Below, piece after piece: positions 49,985 through 58,550 of a stretch of 64,000 nucleotides of DNA. The notes beneath the pieces are model-generated. The model saw only the letters and a program-made list of their open reading frames with translations. It was not told the origin of the DNA and searched no databases. Numbering within the stretch: position 1 is the first letter of the stretch; every line of letters starts with the position of its first letter. Made by a program: the position numbers and the translations under genes. Origin of the DNA: Mycolicibacter terrae (GTDB taxonomy: Bacteria; Actinomycetota; Actinomycetes; Mycobacteriales; Mycobacteriaceae); the NCBI RefSeq assembly GCF_010727125.1, contig NZ_AP022564.1, positions 620,001 through 684,000 of the forward strand, written 5' to 3'.

Positions 49985-51452
49985 GCCGGTCCCGCGCCCC
50001 GATGAGCTCCCGCACTGCGGTGAGATCGGCTTTGCCCGACGGGGTGCGCGGCAGCGCGTCGACGATCGCGATGTCGGTGGGAATCTCATAGCGTGCCAGC
50101 CGGGTGCTCAAGAAATGCACGAGTGTCTCGGCGTCGGCGGCGGCGCCGGTGCGCAGTTCGACCGCGGCGACGGGTGTCTGACCGAGGCGGTCATCGGGGA
50201 GTCCCACGACGGCGGCGCCACGGACCGCCGGATGGGCCTCCAGGGCGGCACGGACGTCGTCGGGTATCACTTTGAATCCGCCGCGGATGATGGCCTGATC
50301 CGCCCGGCCCAGGATCCACAGGAAGCCGTCGGCGTCGATGCGCGCCAGGTCGGTGGTGCGCATCCAGTCCGTGTCGGGCCCGAGCTGACCGGGCTTGACC
50401 TCGAGCAGTCCGGGCTCATCGGGTCCCAATGGAGCGCCGTCGTCGCCGATCACCCGCAGTTCCGCGCCGAGGCTGGCCCGGCCGACGCTGCCGCGCTTGT
50501 CTTGCCAGAACCGCTGATAGTCGGCGAGCGTCCAACCTGCCACCCCGCCCCCGAACTCCGTTGCCGCATAAGAGGTGAGCACGGGGATGCCGAACTTCGC
50601 GGTGAACGCGTCGGCGTCGTCGGCCGACAGCGGTGCGGTACCCGAGGTGACCGCGCGGATGCTGGACAGGTCCTCGCGGGTCAGCGCCGAGTGCAGCACC
50701 ATCCGCAGCGCCGCGGGCACCAGCGACACCGCGCCCGGCCGATACCTGCGGACCGCATCGGCCCACCGGTCCAGCGCGAAGCGTTCCAGGAGCACGAAGG
50801 ATCGCGCCTCGGCGACACATTGCAGGATCCGAAAGACCCCGCCGATGTGCACGAGCGGTGAGTTGACGATCGCGACACCGCGCCGCAGTTCGGTCGGTGC
50901 CGGCGCCTGGCCGGGGTCGGGGCCGAGCACACTGTGGGCCAGCATGTCGTAGCTCAGGTCGACGCGTTTGGCAGGACCGGTTGTTCCGCTGGTCAGCATC
51001 CGTACCGCCACGCCGGGGCGGGCGGCATCCGAGTCGGCTCCCAGGCCCGGTGGGGTCGCAGGGGCCACCGGGGGTGCGGCGTCCAGGCCGGCCAGGGCCA
51101 CCGTGGTGGTGCGCGGTGTCGGCGTGACCAGTGCGGCGAGATCGTCGGGTTCGCCGACGATCAGCGGCAGCCCGAGTGCATCGATGTCCGCGCGGGTGCG
51201 GTCGTCCCCGCGGGACGGATTGATCACGACCACGCAGCCCCCGGCCAGCAGCACACCGAGGAGCGCGGCCAGCTGCGGGGGACGGTTGCGCAGCAGGATC
51301 CCGACCTGTGCGCCGCGGGTCAACTCCGCGATACGCCGGGCCGTGACGGCGACCTGGGACCAGGTGAACCACTGGCCGGCGTATTCGAACGCGGGCGCTT
51401 CCGGCTGCAGATCGAGCACCGCGGCGATACGTTCGCTGAGCGGATGGGCCAT
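49974..51452 (-). CDS. AMP-dependent acid-CoA ligase (FadD-like)
   Basis: 492 residues. LTSGTTGPAKRVDLS, YAATEFGGG, TTDLARIDADGF, GRADQAIIRGGFKV, and TPSGKADLTAV. Closest in layout to the ligase at 39493-40971. The ATG overlaps the stop of the crotonase at 51452. Three ligases in one operon suggest several acids or one compound with several carboxyl groups. Confidence 0.93.
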   Translation of the reverse strand: MAHPLSERIAAVLDLQPEAPAFEYAGQWFTWSQVAVTARRIAELTRGAQVGILLRNRPPQLAALLGVLLAGGCVVVINPSRGDDRTRADIDALGLPLIVGEPDDLAALVTPTPRTTTVALAGLDAAPPVAPATPPGLGADSDAARPGVAVRMLTSGTTGPAKRVDLSYDMLAHSVLGPDPGQAPAPTELRRGVAIVNSPLVHIGGVFRILQCVAEARSFVLLERFALDRWADAVRRYRPGAVSLVPAALRMVLHSALTREDLSSIRAVTSGTAPLSADDADAFTAKFGIPVLTSYAATEFGGGVAGWTLADYQRFWQDKRGSVGRASLGAELRVIGDDGAPLGPDEPGLLEVKPGQLGPDTDWMRTTDLARIDADGFLWILGRADQAIIRGGFKVIPDDVRAALEAHPAVRGAAVVGLPDDRLGQTPVAAVELRTGAAADAETLVHFLSTRLARYEIPTDIAIVDALPRTPSGKADLTAVRELIGARDRHGR

Positions 51453-52252
51453 CAGCGGATCCGGGGGGTGGGCGCGGGGCGGGGCGACTGCGCGTCGAGC
51501 TCGGCCTTGCCGAGCGGGTTGCCCAGCCGGGTGTAGATCAGGCCCTGGTCCAGGGCAGCGCGGTAGGGCTTGTCCAGAGATTCCCAGATCGCCTTCACCG
51601 TGCCCTGGGTCGCGGACGGCGGTTTGGCCGCGATGGCGGCCGCGATCTCATGCGCGCGGTCCCAGAGCGCTTCGGGCGCCACGATTTCCGATACCAGCCC
51701 GATCCGCAGCGCGGTGTCGGCGCTGACCCGCTCGTCGTTTCCCATCAGCGCCATCCGCAGCGACTCGCCCAGCCCGATGCGGCGCATCAGCCCGATCGGC
51801 TCCAGGGCGCAGACCATTCCGGCCGAGACGTGGGAGTCGAAGAAGGTCGCGTTCTGTGAGCAGATCACCACGTCGGACTCGTTGACGAAGTAGAACGCGC
51901 CCGCGGTGCAGATGCCCTGCACCGCGCAGACCACCGGTTTGAACATCTTCTGCCACTTGGGGCTCAGCGACTCGCCGGGATCCTCGTGATTCCAGACGTT
52001 TTCGGGCTGGCCGTAGGAGGCCTTGATGTCGAGTCCGGCGCTGAAGGCCCGGTCGCCGGCGGCTCGTAGCACCACCGCGTTGACGGCCGTATCGAGTTTG
52101 ACGATGCGCCACGCGGCGGTCATCTCCTCGCACATGGTGCGGTTGAAGGCGTTGAGTTGATCCGGCCGGTTCAACGTGATGGTGGCGACCCGATCGGTGC
52201 GGTCGACGTCGAGGAGGATGGTTTCGAAAGTCATCGGCTTCATCGGTTTCAT
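51452..52252 (-). CDS. Enoyl-CoA hydratase/isomerase (crotonase) family
   Basis: 266 residues from ATG 52252, which overlaps the stop of the preceding crotonase; three in-frame ATGs in a row (M-K-P-M-K-P-M) and a GTG at 52264 make the exact start uncertain. ITLNRPDQLNAFNR and GDRAFSAGLDIK give the fold, but the catalytic Glu positions read TAGAFYFV and FFDSHVSAG, without Glu. So hydration is unlikely; a hydrolase, isomerase or ring-cleaving activity is possible. Confidence 0.9.
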   Translation of the reverse strand: MKPMKPMTFETILLDVDRTDRVATITLNRPDQLNAFNRTMCEEMTAAWRIVKLDTAVNAVVLRAAGDRAFSAGLDIKASYGQPENVWNHEDPGESLSPKWQKMFKPVVCAVQGICTAGAFYFVNESDVVICSQNATFFDSHVSAGMVCALEPIGLMRRIGLGESLRMALMGNDERVSADTALRIGLVSEIVAPEALWDRAHEIAAAIAAKPPSATQGTVKAIWESLDKPYRAALDQGLIYTRLGNPLGKAELDAQSPRPAPTPRIR

Positions 52253-53055
52253 CGGCACTGCCACTCCGGTGTCCGCTTCTCGACGAACGCTTTGGGGCCC
52301 TCCAGGGAGTCCTCGGTGTGCAGGTTGCGTTCCCGGAACGCTTCGGCGAGCATCTCGCCCTCGTGCAGCGGCAGGTCGAGTCCCTTGAGGATCGCCAGCC
52401 GGGTTCCGCGCACCGCCAGTGGCGCATTGGAGTTGAGGATGCCGGCGATCTCGTGTGCCCGCGTCAGCAGGCGGTCGTGGTCGACCACCTCGCTGATCAT
52501 TCCGAGGTCATAGGCCCGCTGGGCGTCCATCCGTTCGTGGCGGCCCATCATCGCCATTCGCAGCGCGATCGAGCGGGGCAGCACCCGGGCCAATCGCACC
52601 ACCTCGCGGCCGGCGACCAGCCCGATCGAGACGTGTGGGTCGAAGAAGGTGGCACGGTCCGAAGCGATGACGATGTCGGCGGTGGTCACCCAGTCCAGGC
52701 CTGCGCCGCAACATATTCCGTTGATCGCGGCCAGGACCGGCTTGGCCATCGTCCGGAACGGCGGGGTGCCTTCCTGCGGGGCCTCCCACTGCTCGTAGGT
52801 GGAGAGGTACGGCCGCTCGTTGATCACCTTGCCGTCACCGGGGATCGCCTTCACGTCGGCGCCGGTGCAGAATGCCCGACCGGCTCCGGTCACGATGAGC
52901 AGCCACACCCGGTCGTCGTTCTCGGCCTCGGCGTAGGCGGCCCGCAACTCGGTGATCATGTGCGGGCTCAGGGCGTTGAGCGCCTCGGGGCGGTTCAGCG
53001 TGATCGTCGCGGTGTGCCCGTCGAGCTCGTAGGTGATGGTGTCGAACGTCGGCAT
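52249..53055 (-). CDS. Enoyl-CoA hydratase/isomerase (crotonase) family
   Basis: 268 residues from ATG 53055 (GGAAGGGAA upstream); the frame stays open upstream only as a shadow. ITLNRPEALNALSP, GRAFCTGADVKAI, then CGAGLDWVTTADI and FFDPHVSIGLV: both classical Glu positions are changed. Related to the next crotonase (FFDxHVSxG in both). Second of three crotonases in the operon. Confidence 0.92.
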   Translation of the reverse strand: MPTFDTITYELDGHTATITLNRPEALNALSPHMITELRAAYAEAENDDRVWLLIVTGAGRAFCTGADVKAIPGDGKVINERPYLSTYEQWEAPQEGTPPFRTMAKPVLAAINGICCGAGLDWVTTADIVIASDRATFFDPHVSIGLVAGREVVRLARVLPRSIALRMAMMGRHERMDAQRAYDLGMISEVVDHDRLLTRAHEIAGILNSNAPLAVRGTRLAILKGLDLPLHEGEMLAEAFRERNLHTEDSLEGPKAFVEKRTPEWQCR

Positions 53056-53072
53056 AGCCGGTTCCCTTCCTC

Positions 53073-53921
53073 TCAGCGGCCGGTGAAGCCCGGCGGGCGC
53101 CGTTGGGTGAATGCGGCCAGTCCTTCTTTGAAATCCGCGGTGCGGCAGCTGAGTTCGAGATTGAACAGCTCCTGGGTCATGGCTTGCGGCAGCGTGGAGT
53201 GCTGCGCATAATGCAGGCCCTGCTTGGTCAGGCCGATCGCGATGGTGGGCCCGCTGACCAAGCGTTCCAGCAGCTCCTCGGTGGCGGCGTCCACCTCCGC
53301 CGGTTCCACTGCCTGATGTATCAGCCCCCAGTCCTGGGCCGAAGCCCCGCTGACCTTCTCGCCGAGCAGCAACATGCGTTTGGCCCGGGCCAGTCCGACC
53401 AAGCGCGGCAGCAACCAGCTGGCTCCCGAGTCGGGGCTGAATCCGCGTGCCAGGAACGGCTCCCAGAACACGGCGTCGGTCGCGGCGACGGTGAAATCGG
53501 CAGCCAGCGCCAGATTGCAACCCAATCCGACCGCCCAACCCCGCACGCTGCTCACCACCGGGAGCTGGATGGTGTGCAGCAGTTCGATCACCCGATGCGC
53601 GGCGTGCGGGATGCGGCGAACCAGATCACCGGTACGGGGCCTCTGGTCGCTGGAGTTGGTGGCGACCCAGTCCGAGCCCGCGCAGAAGTCGTCGCCGAAG
53701 CCTTGGATTTGGATGGCCCGCAGGGCGTTGTCGCTGGCCGCAGCGGTCAGGGCGCTGATCAGGGCCTCGGTCATCGGTGGGCTGAGCGAGTTGCGGCGAT
53801 CCGGGCGAACCAGGGTGAGCCGGAGCAGCGCACCGTCGCGCGACGCCGTCACCCAGCCATCAACTGGGGGGTCGGCGGAGCCAGACCCGGAATCGGGCGA
53901 GTCGGCCACTGTGGTGTCCAC
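53073..53921 (-). CDS. Enoyl-CoA hydratase/isomerase (crotonase) family
   Basis: 282 residues from GTG 53921, with a Ser/Asp-rich N-terminal tail. LTLVRPDRRNSLSP, GDDFCAGSDWVA, VGLGCNLALAADF, and the acidic FSPDSGASWLLPR, the position used by the catalytic acid in dehydrating isomerases of this family. First gene of the six-gene unit of crotonases and ligases. The 78-bp divergent gap to 54000 holds TATCG-N16-CGATA, too weak to list. Confidence 0.92.
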   Translation of the reverse strand: MDTTVADSPDSGSGSADPPVDGWVTASRDGALLRLTLVRPDRRNSLSPPMTEALISALTAAASDNALRAIQIQGFGDDFCAGSDWVATNSSDQRPRTGDLVRRIPHAAHRVIELLHTIQLPVVSSVRGWAVGLGCNLALAADFTVAATDAVFWEPFLARGFSPDSGASWLLPRLVGLARAKRMLLLGEKVSGASAQDWGLIHQAVEPAEVDAATEELLERLVSGPTIAIGLTKQGLHYAQHSTLPQAMTQELFNLELSCRTADFKEGLAAFTQRRPPGFTGR

Positions 53922-53999
53922 CCTTCAACGCTATATCGTGATGTCTACAGTAGGCGATACGATTGCGCGATTCGACGGGTATGCGACGGGGAAGGGCCC

Positions 54000-54671
54000 A
54001 TGGCGGACGGTTCAGGCATCTCGGCGGTTTCTGCCGGCGGCGACCGCTTCGGGGAGTCGCCTCTGGAGCAGACCGTTGCGGCGGCCGGCGCCATCCGGCG
54101 CGTGGCGGGCATGCTGCTCGCGCTGGAGCACCCGCACCCGGTGGTGGACGACATGCTGGAACGGTTCGCCGACTGGGAGCGGCAGTTGGCTGCCGTCGCC
54201 CCTGCTGAACCGACGCCGCGCCTCGAACCGGATAGCGGCGGTCGGGTCTACCTCAATCATGCGTTCGACGTCGGGGCGTTCAACCCCTGTTTTCCGGAAT
54301 ACCGGTTCGATCACCTGGATGCCGAAACAGCTTCCGGGCGAGTCACTTTCCCGCTGGTGTACGAAGGGCCCCCGGGGCTGGTGCACGGCGGTTTCCTCGG
54401 GGTGTTCTTCGATTGCGTGATCCAGCATCAAAGCTGCGCGGCGGGCTTGGCCGGCCGTACCCGCTCGCTGTTGGTCACCTACCGCCGCCCGACGCCCATT
54501 CTCACCGAGTTGGACTTCGATATCGCGCGAACCGAGTTCGAGCGGGGGATCGCTTCCACCGCCCGACTTCTCCATGGCGGCGAGGTGCTGTGCATCGGCG
54601 AGGTCACCACCGCCGCGATGCCACCGGAGCAGGTGAGCGCCAACAGATTCGGCCGCAGACAGCCCAAGTGA
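54000..54671 (+). CDS. Hotdog-fold thioesterase-like protein
   Basis: 223 residues from ATG 54000 (GGGGAAGGG upstream). N-terminal helical part (1-85) then a hotdog-like core with GPPGLVHGGFLGVFFD, LLVTYRRPTPILTELDF and SLLVxY pattern of PaaI/4-HBT acyl-CoA thioesterases. The usual Asp/Glu after HGG is in FFDCV. It may hydrolyse or transfer an acyl-CoA. Divergent from the crotonase-ligase unit, followed after 12 bases by a crotonase. Confidence 0.82.
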   Translation: MADGSGISAVSAGGDRFGESPLEQTVAAAGAIRRVAGMLLALEHPHPVVDDMLERFADWERQLAAVAPAEPTPRLEPDSGGRVYLNHAFDVGAFNPCFPEYRFDHLDAETASGRVTFPLVYEGPPGLVHGGFLGVFFDCVIQHQSCAAGLAGRTRSLLVTYRRPTPILTELDFDIARTEFERGIASTARLLHGGEVLCIGEVTTAAMPPEQVSANRFGRRQPK

Positions 54672-54683
54672 GGAGTCCAAACG

Positions 54684-55565
54684 ATGAGCGATGCCACCGA
54701 CGGTCGGGTGCTCTTCGACGTCGATCCCGACGGACGGATCGCCACCATAACTTTGAACAATCCCGGCCAGCGCAATTCCTACGATGCCGCGATGCGGGAC
54801 GCGATCGCCCGCTGTTTGGACCGGGTGGCCGAGGACGATGACGTGGTGGTGGTGCTGCTGCGGGGCGCCGAGGGAGTGTTCAGCACCGGCGCCGACATGA
54901 ACAACGCCTATGGCTGGTACGGCGAGCGTGGCGATCCCGCCGGTCCGGCGGCCAAGGGCCGGCCGAGTCAGCGCCGCCGGCTCACCGTGGACCGCAAGTC
55001 GTTCGGCTTCTACCACAACCTGATGGGTTTTCCGAAGGTCACCGTGGGCGAGATCAGCGGCTATGCGCTCGGAGGCGGCTTCGAGATGGCGCTGATGACC
55101 GACATCTCGGTGATCGCCCGCAACACCAAGATCGGTATGCCGGCGACCCGATTCCTGGGCCCCGCCTTAGGCAGTCTGCACATGTTCTTCCATCGCCTCG
55201 GGCCGGTGTTGGCGCGGCGACTGTTGTTGACCGGTGACATCATCGAAGCCGCAGCTGTCGAACACCTGGGTGTGTTCACCGAGACATGCGATCCGGCGGC
55301 AGTGACGGCACGGGCGCGGTACTGGGCGGCCAAGGCCGCCAAGATGCCCGCCGACGGGGTGGTCATCGCTAAGGAGGCGTTCCGGCTCGTCGAGCAGAGT
55401 CAGGCCTATCAGGGCGAAGAGGTGGCCAGCTATCTGTTCCACGCTTACGGCACCAACCTGCAGTTCTCACCGGGGGAGTTCAACTTCGTCAAAACCCGCG
55501 CGCAACACGGCACCAAGGAGGCGTTCCGGCTGCGCGATGAACATTTCCACGTGCCGGAGCCGTGA
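54684..55565 (+). CDS. Enoyl-CoA hydratase/isomerase (crotonase) family
   Basis: 293 residues; longer than average through an insertion after the oxyanion region (NNAYGWYGERGDPAGPA). ITLNNPGQRNSYD, GVFSTGADM, GGGFEMALMTDIS keeps the first Glu; the second site reads MPATRFLGPALG without Glu. Probably an isomerase or a crotonase of altered chemistry. Two-gene unit with the hotdog protein. Confidence 0.9.
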   Translation: MSDATDGRVLFDVDPDGRIATITLNNPGQRNSYDAAMRDAIARCLDRVAEDDDVVVVLLRGAEGVFSTGADMNNAYGWYGERGDPAGPAAKGRPSQRRRLTVDRKSFGFYHNLMGFPKVTVGEISGYALGGGFEMALMTDISVIARNTKIGMPATRFLGPALGSLHMFFHRLGPVLARRLLLTGDIIEAAAVEHLGVFTETCDPAAVTARARYWAAKAAKMPADGVVIAKEAFRLVEQSQAYQGEEVASYLFHAYGTNLQFSPGEFNFVKTRAQHGTKEAFRLRDEHFHVPEP

Positions 55566-55597
55566 GCGCGGAGCACGTCCGCGACCAACCGGTATCT

Positions 55598-55621
55598 TTA
55601 CAAAAACAACGAATAATGTAA
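55598..55621. promoter_or_regulatory. Promoter region of thiolase gene with TTACA-N14-TGTAA
   Basis: Inverted TTACA/TGTAA in the AT-rich gap; TAATGT (55614-55619) fits a -10 box about 13 bases before the ATG. Weak but the only signal in the 66-bp gap. Confidence 0.35.
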
Positions 55622-55631
55622 GGTCGGAAAA

Positions 55632-56807
55632 ATGCCTACACCTGTCATCGTCGGTGCCGTCCGCACGGCCATCGGACGCTCGTTCAAGGGAACCCTGGTC
55701 AACACCTCCGCGGAGACGCTGATCACCACGGTGGTGCCAGAAGTGATTCGTCGGGCCGGCATCGCGCCCGCGGATATCGACGACATGATCTTCGCCGAAT
55801 CCCACTACGGCGGTGGCGACATGGCGCGCTTCGCGGCCGCCGCCTGCGGAATGGAGTCGGTGCCCGGCCAGGCGGTCAACCGGCACTGCGCCGGCAGCCT
55901 GACCGCGATCGGCAACGCCGCCGCGCAGATCGGTTCCGGGATGGAGCGGGTGCTGATCGCCGGCGGTGTGCAGACGCTGTCGATGCTGCCGGTGATGAAG
56001 ATGCGCATCCCCGGCCCGGAGCTCCAGTTCGCCGAGCCGTGGATCCCGCCGACCCACCCGGAGACCGTGGATGCACCGACCCGCGATATGTCGATCACCG
56101 TGGGCTGGAACACCGCCCAGGCCGTCGGCATCACCCGCGAGGAGATGGACGCGTGGGCGGCCAGGTCGCATCAGCGTGCCATCGCCGCGATCGACGCCGG
56201 CAAGTTCGTCGACGAGATCGTCCCGCTGAAGGTCCAACTACCCGACGGCACCGTGACCGAGTTCAGCGTTGACGAGTTTCCGCGCCGCGACACCACGGCG
56301 GAGAAGCTGGCGGGCCTCAAGGTACTGCACCCCGAGATCGAGGGATTCTCGATCACCGCCGGCAACAGCAGTGGCACCAATGACGCCGCCGCCGCAGTTG
56401 CGCTCGTCGACTCCGACTTCGCGCAAGCCCAGGGCCTCAACGTGATGGCGACGGTCAGGGCCTGGGCCTCTGTCGGCGTCGCCCCCCGTGACACCGGTCT
56501 CGGCGGGGTCAAGGTGATCGGCAAGGTGCTGCAGCGGGCCGGGCTGCGGCCTGAGGACGTCGCGCTGTGGGAGATCAACGAGGCGTTCGCCTCGGTCCCG
56601 ATCGCGGCGTGCCGCGAGTACGGCCTCGACGAGGAACTGGTGAACTTCTCCGGCAGCGGTTGCAGCCTCGGACACCCGATCGCCGCATCCGGGGCACGGA
56701 TGGTGACCACCCTGGCCTATGAGTTGCGGCGGCGCGGCGGCGGTATCGGCGTGGCGGCGATGTGTGCCGGCGGCGGCCAGGGCGGCGCCGTGGTGATCGA
56801 GGTCTAG
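55632..56807 (+). CDS. Thiolase (acetyl-CoA acyltransferase)
   Basis: 391 residues. Nucleophile Cys86 in VNRHCAGSL, NEAFASVP, GHPIAASG and CAGGGQGG. The unusual RHCAGSL (instead of the common RxCxSGL) places it in a thiolase subgroup seen in ring-degradation clusters. Stand-alone gene, convergent with the TetR at 56860 across a possible terminator. Confidence 0.94.
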   Translation: MPTPVIVGAVRTAIGRSFKGTLVNTSAETLITTVVPEVIRRAGIAPADIDDMIFAESHYGGGDMARFAAAACGMESVPGQAVNRHCAGSLTAIGNAAAQIGSGMERVLIAGGVQTLSMLPVMKMRIPGPELQFAEPWIPPTHPETVDAPTRDMSITVGWNTAQAVGITREEMDAWAARSHQRAIAAIDAGKFVDEIVPLKVQLPDGTVTEFSVDEFPRRDTTAEKLAGLKVLHPEIEGFSITAGNSSGTNDAAAAVALVDSDFAQAQGLNVMATVRAWASVGVAPRDTGLGGVKVIGKVLQRAGLRPEDVALWEINEAFASVPIAACREYGLDEELVNFSGSGCSLGHPIAASGARMVTTLAYELRRRGGGIGVAAMCAGGGQGGAVVIEV

Positions 56808-56836
56808 CGGCGTTCGCGAGCGCGGCGGAGCCGGGC

Positions 56837-56851
56837 GCGGCGGGACGCCGC
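56837..56851. terminator. Possible bidirectional terminator
   Basis: GCGGCG-GGA-CGCCGC hairpin between convergent genes, 30 bases after the thiolase stop and 9 before the TetR stop. No T-run on either side, as is common in mycobacteria. Confidence 0.4.
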
Positions 56852-56859
56852 CATCATGC

Positions 56860-57624
56860 CTAGCGGGCCCTGGCGGCTTTGCTCGGGGTCGGCGAGGTGC
56901 TACTGCGCCGCGCCGGCTTGCTGTTCTTCTCGATCAGCCGTTCCGCGTGGTCGAGGATGCAGTTGAGCCCGTACTCGAAGTTGGCGTCATCGGCCGCACC
57001 GATGCGATGGCCCTGCTGGGTGATCTGTGCCAGCAGCGGGGTCACCTCCGGATCGATGACGAGCGCCTCCTCGAAGTCCGAGGGGCCCTCGGCGTCCGAC
57101 GCCCGGTTCTTCTCGTAGAGGCGACGCAGCACCACCGATCCACGGATATGAACCGAGATCGTCGAGTAGGTGTCGAAGGCGTCCTGCGGCGACAGCCCCG
57201 CTTCCACCAGGCTGGCGATCGCCCGCTCCACCTCCTGGACCCCCAGCTGCGCGGCACGGGGACTCAGCGCGGCCCGAATCAGAATGAGATCGCACAGAAT
57301 AGGGTTGCCCAGGAACGTCGTACGCATGGTCTGGGCGTGGTTGTGCAACGTCTGGCGCCAGTCCTTGGCCTCGACGTAGGGGGTGGCGAATACGTACTGG
57401 CGCAGGGCTCGGGTGGTCATCGCGTTGAGAAGGTCATCCTTCTTGCGGAAATACCAGTAGATGCTGGTGACTCCGACACCGAGGTGTTTGCCGAGCAACG
57501 GCATGCTCAGATTGTCGACCCCGATCCGTTCAGCGAGTTCGAACGCGCCGTCGATGATGTCATCGGGATTGATGGATCCGCGTTCGCGCCGCTGACGCTT
57601 CTCGGCGACAGGCTGCTTTGCCAC
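56860..57624 (-). CDS. TetR-family transcriptional regulator
   Basis: 254 residues from GTG 57624 (GGAGG eight bases upstream); GTG 57651 is an alternative. HTH: DDIIDGAFELAERIGVDNLSM then GVGVTSIYWYFRKKDDLLNAM. Long TetR ligand domain and a basic Ser/Pro/Ala tail. Divergent from the crotonase-SDR unit. A similar ACCG..AAAG..TAT..GTAAG element lies ahead of 57774 and again ahead of 59488, so it probably governs both. Confidence 0.9.
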   Translation of the reverse strand: MAKQPVAEKRQRRERGSINPDDIIDGAFELAERIGVDNLSMPLLGKHLGVGVTSIYWYFRKKDDLLNAMTTRALRQYVFATPYVEAKDWRQTLHNHAQTMRTTFLGNPILCDLILIRAALSPRAAQLGVQEVERAIASLVEAGLSPQDAFDTYSTISVHIRGSVVLRRLYEKNRASDAEGPSDFEEALVIDPEVTPLLAQITQQGHRIGAADDANFEYGLNCILDHAERLIEKNSKPARRSSTSPTPSKAARAR

Positions 57625-57710
57625 TGCGGGTACCTCCAGTTCTGGTCGCACGGCCGGTTGTCGCCGTCAAACCTACCTGTGCCCGTCGTAGTCACCGGGA
57701 TTGAGCTTCT

Positions 57711-57733
57711 CTTACCGTAAAGCATATGGTAAG
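57711..57733. promoter_or_regulatory. Candidate TetR site, copy 1 (CTTACC-N11-GGTAAG)
   Basis: 6-bp inverted repeat in the divergent gap between the TetR gene and the crotonase at 57774. Its inner sequence also matches the region at 59425 with one-base gaps. Confidence 0.45.
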
Positions 57734-57773
57734 CATTTTGGTATAACTTGTCACCACGCCTGAAGGGTTGCCC

Positions 57774-58535
57774 GTGTCAGAAGAAGTGCTCACCGAACGT
57801 CGTGGACGAACCCTCATCATCACGATCAACCGTCCGGAGGCCCGCAACGCGGCCAACAAGGCGGTTGCCGAAGGTTTGGCCGCCGCCTGCGACGAGCTCG
57901 ATGACACCCCGGAACTGTCGGTGGCGGTGCTGACCGGAGCGGGTGGAAACTTTTGCGCGGGAATGGATCTCAAGGCATTTGCCGCCGGAGAGCTGGCATA
58001 CGTCCCGGGGCGCGGACTCGGCTTCACCGAGCGCCCGCCGCGCAAGCCGATCATCTCCGCGGTCGAGGGTCACGCGGTCGCCGGCGGCACCGAGCTGGTG
58101 CTGGCCACCGACCTGGTGGTGGCCGCCAAGGGCGCCAAGTTCGGTATTCCCGAGGTCAAACGAGGCCTGGCTGCGGCCGGCGGTGGTCTGTTGCGGCTGC
58201 CGCACCGGATCCCCTATCAGAAGGCACTCGAATTGGCGCTGACCGGTGAGAGTTTCACCGCGGAACAGGGTGAGACATGGGGCTTCGTCAACGTGCTGAC
58301 CGAACCGGGTCAAGCACTGGCCGGGGCGATCGAGCTGGCCGAGCGGATCACGGCCAATGGGCCGCTGGCGGTGGCCGTGACCAAGGACATCATGGTTCGC
58401 TCCGTGGACTGGTCCTCCGACGAGATGTGGGCCAAGCAGGGCGAGCTGATCGCGCCGGTGTTCGCCTCCAAGGACGCCAAAGAAGGCGCCATCGCGTTCG
58501 CCGAGAAGCGCGCCCCCAACTGGACCGGTGCGTGA
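57774..58535 (+). CDS. Enoyl-CoA hydratase (crotonase family)
   Basis: 253 residues from GTG 57774, with GAAGGG six bases upstream; TTG 57768 would abut the ribosome site. ITINRPEARNAANK, GGNFCAGMDLKAF, and both catalytic glutamates: GGTELVLATDL and IPEVKRGLAAAGGG. It is the one crotonase in the window with the complete hydratase pair, so ordinary hydration of a 2-enoyl-CoA is likely. Followed by an SDR that could oxidise the resulting hydroxyl. Confidence 0.93.
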   Translation: MSEEVLTERRGRTLIITINRPEARNAANKAVAEGLAAACDELDDTPELSVAVLTGAGGNFCAGMDLKAFAAGELAYVPGRGLGFTERPPRKPIISAVEGHAVAGGTELVLATDLVVAAKGAKFGIPEVKRGLAAAGGGLLRLPHRIPYQKALELALTGESFTAEQGETWGFVNVLTEPGQALAGAIELAERITANGPLAVAVTKDIMVRSVDWSSDEMWAKQGELIAPVFASKDAKEGAIAFAEKRAPNWTGA

Positions 58536-58550
58536 CCCCGGCGCGTAACT

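Noticed and set aside
53930..53980. Operator TATCG-N16-CGATA between the divergent crotonase and hotdog genes
   Set aside because: Five-base arms with a long spacer are expected by chance in this sequence; no second copy seen.
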